Assembly: GCA_029564115.1 (NCBI GenBank) | Contig: JAKQQP010000070.1 | Coordinates: 34,650-98,649 of the forward strand | DNA length: 64,000 nt | Reading direction: 5' to 3' | Source of the DNA: Candidatus Rifleibacteriota bacterium | Lineage (GTDB): Bacteria > Riflebacteria > Ozemobacteria > Ozemobacterales > Ozemobacteraceae | In this document: in pieces, positions 60,715 through 64,000 of the stretch | Position numbering within the stretch: the first letter of the stretch is position 1 | Layout of the letters: every line of letters begins with the position of its first letter | Position numbers and translations under genes: made by a program | Notes under the pieces: generated by a model | What the model was told of the DNA's origin: nothing | The model's input: the letters and a program-made list of their open reading frames with translations, nothing else | Database searches by the model: none

Positions 60715-62493
60715 ATGAAACGCATCTTGCTGGCATGTTTGCTTATTGGGCTGGCTTTGCCCGTCTGCGGCAAAGATTTTTCGAGCGAAATACTGCAGGT
60801 CAATTCGGCCGGGTTTCCCAAAATTGCGGTGACGCTGAAGGTGTTCAGTCGTGAACCGGCAGAGCTTAAGTCAGACAATTTCGTCATCAGCGAAGATGGC
60901 GCTGGTATCGCCAGTTTTGAGCTGGCGTTTCAGCAGAACAGGCACTACATGATTCTGGTCATCGACAGGTCTTCGAGTATCGAGCCGGCGATGGCCGCGG
61001 TTAAACACGCTGCGGCTGGGTTTGTGCAGAGCATGGCCGGTGCCGTTTCCATGTCGATACTTTCTTTTGGCAGCGATATAGATTTTGCTCACCCGTTTTC
61101 GGCAGATGCTCAGTCGCTGGTGGCCGCGATCAATAAAATCAGGCCCTGGGGCGGCACAGCCCTTTACGATGCGCTGTATGCCGCTTGCGAAGAATTGCAG
61201 AACAAGGCGGGGCGTGCCGATCTCAAAACGGTTGTTTGTCTGACAGACGGCCGTGACAGTACGCCGAATGGTCAGACTCCCATGTCGACGCATACCCCGG
61301 CCGAAGTGAACAAATTCGCCGTCGAAAAAGGCATCAGGCTGATAACCGTCGGCCTCGGAAACGACATCGACGAGTCTGTGCTGAAAGGATTTTCGAGTGC
61401 TACCGGCGGCTGGTATCTGCAGACGACCACGCCCGAACAGCTGTCGAAAATTTACGAGGCCCTCGGGCGGCGCATGAAGCTCGAGCGTTATTACCGGCTC
61501 GATTATAGCACGCCAAAACCCGATCGCGATGGCACCCGCCGCGACATCGAAATAACCAGCAGACTGCAGGGGCTTGCAGATCAGGGAAAGGGCTACTACA
61601 TAGCTCCGACTGTCACGGTTCACAGACCAGAGCAATCTGAGAGCGAAGATGGTGGCAAGATGTCGGTTAAATCTGTTTTTCATGATCTGAATATCGAGGG
61701 GCCAGATTCAGTTTTTCTGACCGGTCCGATTATTCCGCCGCCGGCTTCGCCGGTTTTCGGGCTGACGCGAGCCTCGCTGCTCGGCCTCGATGATGCCGGC
61801 TGCCAGACCGTTATCGAACAGACCCGCGCTCGCATTGCTGCCGAACACCTTCGCAATTACGACAACCAGCGAAAATACCTTGAAGGCTACCAGCAAGGTC
61901 TCGAACGTATCGCCAGAAAAGTTGAAGAGTGGGCTGCAAACCCGGGTCTGAAAGACTTTGAGCGGCCCCGCATCGAATATCGCCGGCAATATCTGCAGTT
62001 GCGCCAGGAAGAAATCGCCATGCACCTGCAACTGGCTTACGACGAATATCAGGCTAAACATACGGCCGCCATGGACGAACTGGACTTTTATCAGCGCAGT
62101 AATTTTGCCGGCACCGATAACGATGGTGGTTTTATCAACACAAATTCAGCCAGCCTGACTGCCGCTTTGACTGCGATTCGTGAAAATTTTTATCTTCAGA
62201 AACGCAAACACAGCGAAAAAATGGCACAGACTTTTGCTGAATCGATGAAAAGCCGTGGCTCCTACGTTGAAAGCACCACGACCGCCGTCGAAGAAGAAAT
62301 CGACCTGCCCGGCAGTCGCCGTCGTGGCCCCACTGATGTCGGAGCTGTCCCATCTCTGGGCCATCTCGACAAATATATCAAAAATCGTATTCCTGGTAGC
62401 GACGGTGATGATGCCGAAACTGATGCCTACGATGGTGATGATATCGACGATGCAATACCCGAAATGCCAGAACTCAAAATTCTCGACCGCTGA
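60715..62493 (+). CDS. Secreted von Willebrand A domain protein
   Basis: ATG 60715 (GAGAGGGG site) gives 592 residues starting with a signal peptide whose C18 could be a lipobox-like cysteine (LPVCGK). A VWA domain spans ~75-265 with a complete metal site: D84-x-S86-x-S88 (IDRSSS), T148 (WGGTALYD) and D178 (CLTDGRDS). The middle is a long helical, coiled-coil-like region (~370-530) and the C-terminus is very acidic (DGDDAETDAYDGDD). The likely role is metal-dependent adhesion or assembly at the cell surface. It is a single gene. Confidence 0.82.
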   Translation: MKRILLACLLIGLALPVCGKDFSSEILQVNSAGFPKIAVTLKVFSREPAELKSDNFVISEDGAGIASFELAFQQNRHYMILVIDRSSSIEPAMAAVKHAAAGFVQSMAGAVSMSILSFGSDIDFAHPFSADAQSLVAAINKIRPWGGTALYDALYAACEELQNKAGRADLKTVVCLTDGRDSTPNGQTPMSTHTPAEVNKFAVEKGIRLITVGLGNDIDESVLKGFSSATGGWYLQTTTPEQLSKIYEALGRRMKLERYYRLDYSTPKPDRDGTRRDIEITSRLQGLADQGKGYYIAPTVTVHRPEQSESEDGGKMSVKSVFHDLNIEGPDSVFLTGPIIPPPASPVFGLTRASLLGLDDAGCQTVIEQTRARIAAEHLRNYDNQRKYLEGYQQGLERIARKVEEWAANPGLKDFERPRIEYRRQYLQLRQEEIAMHLQLAYDEYQAKHTAAMDELDFYQRSNFAGTDNDGGFINTNSASLTAALTAIRENFYLQKRKHSEKMAQTFAESMKSRGSYVESTTTAVEEEIDLPGSRRRGPTDVGAVPSLGHLDKYIKNRIPGSDGDDAETDAYDGDDIDDAIPEMPELKILDR

Positions 62494-62538
62494 GCTGTTT
62501 TCTTTGTTGGCTCAAGGGCGTTTCAGGGTCTGAAAACT

Positions 62539-62726
62539 CTACACCTCAAATTTGTGAAAATCGCCGGTAATACGAGAGCCCGGGCCTTTTTTGCGTTTTT
62601 GCCCGAGCAGGTAAGCTTTGAGAATCCGGCGAATTTCTTCTTCCATGGCAATGCTCATAGAAGCCGCGCTTAGTCGCAGCAACTTTTTCAATTCGTCATC
62701 GAAGGTCTAATCGTTACAATACTCAT
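62539..62726 (-). pseudogene. Frameshifted remnant of a ribbon-helix-helix antitoxin
   Basis: From ATG 62726 (AGAAGG upstream) the frame reads MSIVTIR, then needs a one-step frame change. After the shift it continues FDDELKKLLRLSAASMSIAM, EEEIRRILKAYL and a basic tail to a TAG at 62539. This is the pattern of FitA/StbC-type antitoxins (TIRNLDDELK..., SMEEEIRxIL). The whole frame length (188 bases) is not a multiple of three. No toxin gene follows, so the module is decayed. A sequencing error in the short frame cannot be excluded. Confidence 0.6.
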
Positions 62727-62758
62727 AAGGCCTTCTCGAACCGTTCTATTAAAATTAT

Positions 62759-62914
62759 ATGCAATCATTGCTGACCATGCAGGTGAATGACATTTTGCCT
62801 GAAGAAAGCTTCTGTCGGTTTATCGACTCCGGGCAGATGAATTTTGCGAGCTTGTGCCTTATCAAGCGTAGATACATTTGCAAAACGGCATTACCGGGCG
62901 CCAGGGGGGGCTAA
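62759..62914 (+). other. Short open frame, possible mobile-element fragment
   Basis: A 51-codon frame containing DILPEESFCRFIDS, faintly like the N-terminus of IS1182-type transposases (LVPEDxFxRxxD). It has no convincing ribosome site and ends after a few basic residues. It may be a decayed insertion-sequence fragment next to the antitoxin remnant, or simply noise. Confidence 0.2.
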
Positions 62915-62923
62915 AACTCCCGC

Positions 62924-62962
62924 AAATAAAAACCCCTGCGATGCAATATGGCATCGCAGGGG
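62924..62962 (-). terminator. Terminator of the truncated lipoprotein gene
   Basis: CCCCTGCGATGC (62933-62944) and its exact inverse (62951-62962) form a 12-bp stem with a 6-base loop. On the minus strand the stem is followed by TTTTTATTTG, 22 bases after the gene's stop. Confidence 0.88.
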
Positions 62963-62984
62963 CAAAGTTTAAATCCTGTTCAGG

Positions 62985-64000
62985 TTATCTGGAATTTCCG
63001 GGGTGGTGAGGATCGACGTAGTCGATGGCGCGGAAATTCTTGCTGGCCTGATCTGCGCCGGCGAGGGTGATGTCATACATTGTCGGCGAGAAGCTGTGAT
63101 CAATTACGGAAGGCGGGTAGAGTCTGTAAGAGAATGAGTCTGGGATGTTTTCGAATACGAAGTAACCGTTGCTGTCGGTTGTAAAATAAGCACCCTGAGG
63201 ATAATCGTCGGTGAAAAGAGCATTTGTGCCGCTTGCGAACAGAGAAACGCTGACATTGTTCATTGCTGTACCGTCTTTGCGGTAAACAAAACCAGATATT
63301 GTCTGTACTTTATTGTTAGCACCAATTTTTGCTACTTCAACGTTTGTCCGGGCTTCTGCATCGTCATAATTTGGCGCAGTAGATTTATCACCGGCCCAAG
63401 CCTGAAGACTTGTGTTGATAGAACCTGCGATACCATCGATGTCTACGGTCCCGGTTTTGCGAAGGTTATAAGAAAAATCGCTGTAGTTTCTGCGCTGGGC
63501 AGTTGTCTGCCATTTGTTGTAAACGAGAACTTCTGCTGTGGAAGTTGCGTTGACTGTTACCGGGAGGTTTGCGGCATCGCCGGTTTTTAAAGCGGTCGGC
63601 ACATATTTGATTGCCTGGGTGAGGAGAGTTCCGCTGGCATAAAATTCAACACGATACTGGTTGTAATTGTCTGCAATGCGAATCTGATGAGTAACTCTGT
63701 TGTTGGCAATATCCTGTGTGAGGTCAGCATTGTTGATTACATAGGGTGTTGTCGTTGCATCAGTACCATCTTCTTTGAGCGGCCAGACGCGAATATAAGC
63801 AGCATCAGCACTAATGTTGATCGCTGGGCGCAGAGATGGATTCTGATTGGCGGCAAATACAGCAGCTCCTGAACCACCCGAAGCGGTGATGGCCAATACA
63901 AAAACAGCCGCGCCGAGAATGGCGCCAATGCCGTCAGAGCCGCCGAAACAGCCGGTCATGACAATCAGGGAGCCGACGAACATGAGCAGGACAAAGACAC
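62985..64000 (-). CDS. Putative lipoprotein with Ig-like/carboxypeptidase-regulatory C-terminus (5' partial)
   Basis: The frame is open to the window edge, so the true start lies outside. The visible N-terminus continues a hydrophobic signal (VFVLLMFVGSLIVMTGC) with a lipobox cysteine, and a Gly/Ala-rich hydrophobic stretch follows. The C-terminal ~95 residues (VQTISGFVYRKDGTAMNNVS, then FTTDSNGYFVFENIPDSFSY) resemble a carboxypeptidase-regulatory-like beta-sandwich found in cell-surface proteins. It is probably an outer-membrane or periplasmic lipoprotein. No specific function can be assigned. Confidence 0.7.
   Translation of the reverse strand, partial: VFVLLMFVGSLIVMTGCFGGSDGIGAILGAAVFVLAITASGGSGAAVFAANQNPSLRPAINISADAAYIRVWPLKEDGTDATTTPYVINNADLTQDIANNRVTHQIRIADNYNQYRVEFYASGTLLTQAIKYVPTALKTGDAANLPVTVNATSTAEVLVYNKWQTTAQRRNYSDFSYNLRKTGTVDIDGIAGSINTSLQAWAGDKSTAPNYDDAEARTNVEVAKIGANNKVQTISGFVYRKDGTAMNNVSVSLFASGTNALFTDDYPQGAYFTTDSNGYFVFENIPDSFSYRLYPPSVIDHSFSPTMYDITLAGADQASKNFRAIDYVDPHHPGNSR

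Overview
The window reads as a chromosome segment of an anaerobic, amino-acid-fermenting, outer-membrane-bearing bacterium. The evidence is a B12-dependent methylaspartate (glutamate mutase) operon, the ord-ortA-ortB end of ornithine fermentation, a LysM protein with a barrel-like C-terminus, an RseP protease and a legionaminate-type sugar cluster. The phylum is not decided by anything I can see. Candidatus Riflebacteria is my low-confidence guess from the mix of amino-acid fermentation and long HEAT-repeat proteins.

Layout. 1-2452: end of a carbohydrate-type ABC importer whose first gene fuses a binding protein to a permease. 2532-12570: a GntR regulator with a clear promoter and palindromic operator, followed without a break by glutamate mutase (glmS, glmL, glmE), methylaspartate ammonia-lyase, a DUF1446 (AtuA-like)/DUF4387 pair, a P-loop protein with an alanyl-tRNA-synthetase-like tail, and a class I fumarase/mesaconase. 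12584-18420: a YaiI-type protein, an SDR enzyme, a glycine-zipper secreted protein, a histone-deacetylase-fold protein lacking most catalytic residues, and a LysM outer-membrane candidate. 18597-22301: a sulfur operon (metallo-beta-lactamase/triple rhodanese protein plus two YeeE/YedE channels, one with a rhodanese tail). 22484-23539: a secreted XendoU-type ribonuclease. 23554-29184 (minus): thiamine pyrophosphokinase, two uncharacterised membrane proteins (one with ankyrin repeats), a MazG-like hydrolase and a FecCD/BtuCD-type importer without binding protein.

30111-36427 (minus): the conserved rpsB-tsf-pyrH-frr-uppS-cdsA-rseP block, with a small ferredoxin inserted between frr and uppS and no dxr. 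36717-43430: a helix-turn-helix/PIN-like fusion, then a HEAT-PilT ATPase converging on a HEAT-adenylate cyclase. 43527-49339: FmdB zinc ribbon, TrmL, and a surface-sugar operon (methyltransferase, FemAB-like, NeuB, LegB-like, PtmE-like). 49446-54328: GT-C glycosyltransferase, Sel1 protein, small membrane protein, sodium/solute symporter. 54397-57123 (minus): ortB, ortA, ord. 57349-60370 (minus): GAF-GGDEF protein with a degenerate active site, then an ECF sigma/anti-sigma/TPR operon. 60715-64000: secreted VWA protein, a frameshifted antitoxin remnant, and a truncated lipoprotein.

How it fits together. Glutamate would go to 3-methylaspartate, mesaconate and citramalate in one operon. Ornithine-derived 2,4-diaminopentanoate would go to alanine and acetyl-CoA in another. 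The BtuCD-like importer could supply the cobalamin that glutamate mutase needs, but this link is inference. No tRNA, rRNA, CRISPR array or intact insertion sequence was recognised.
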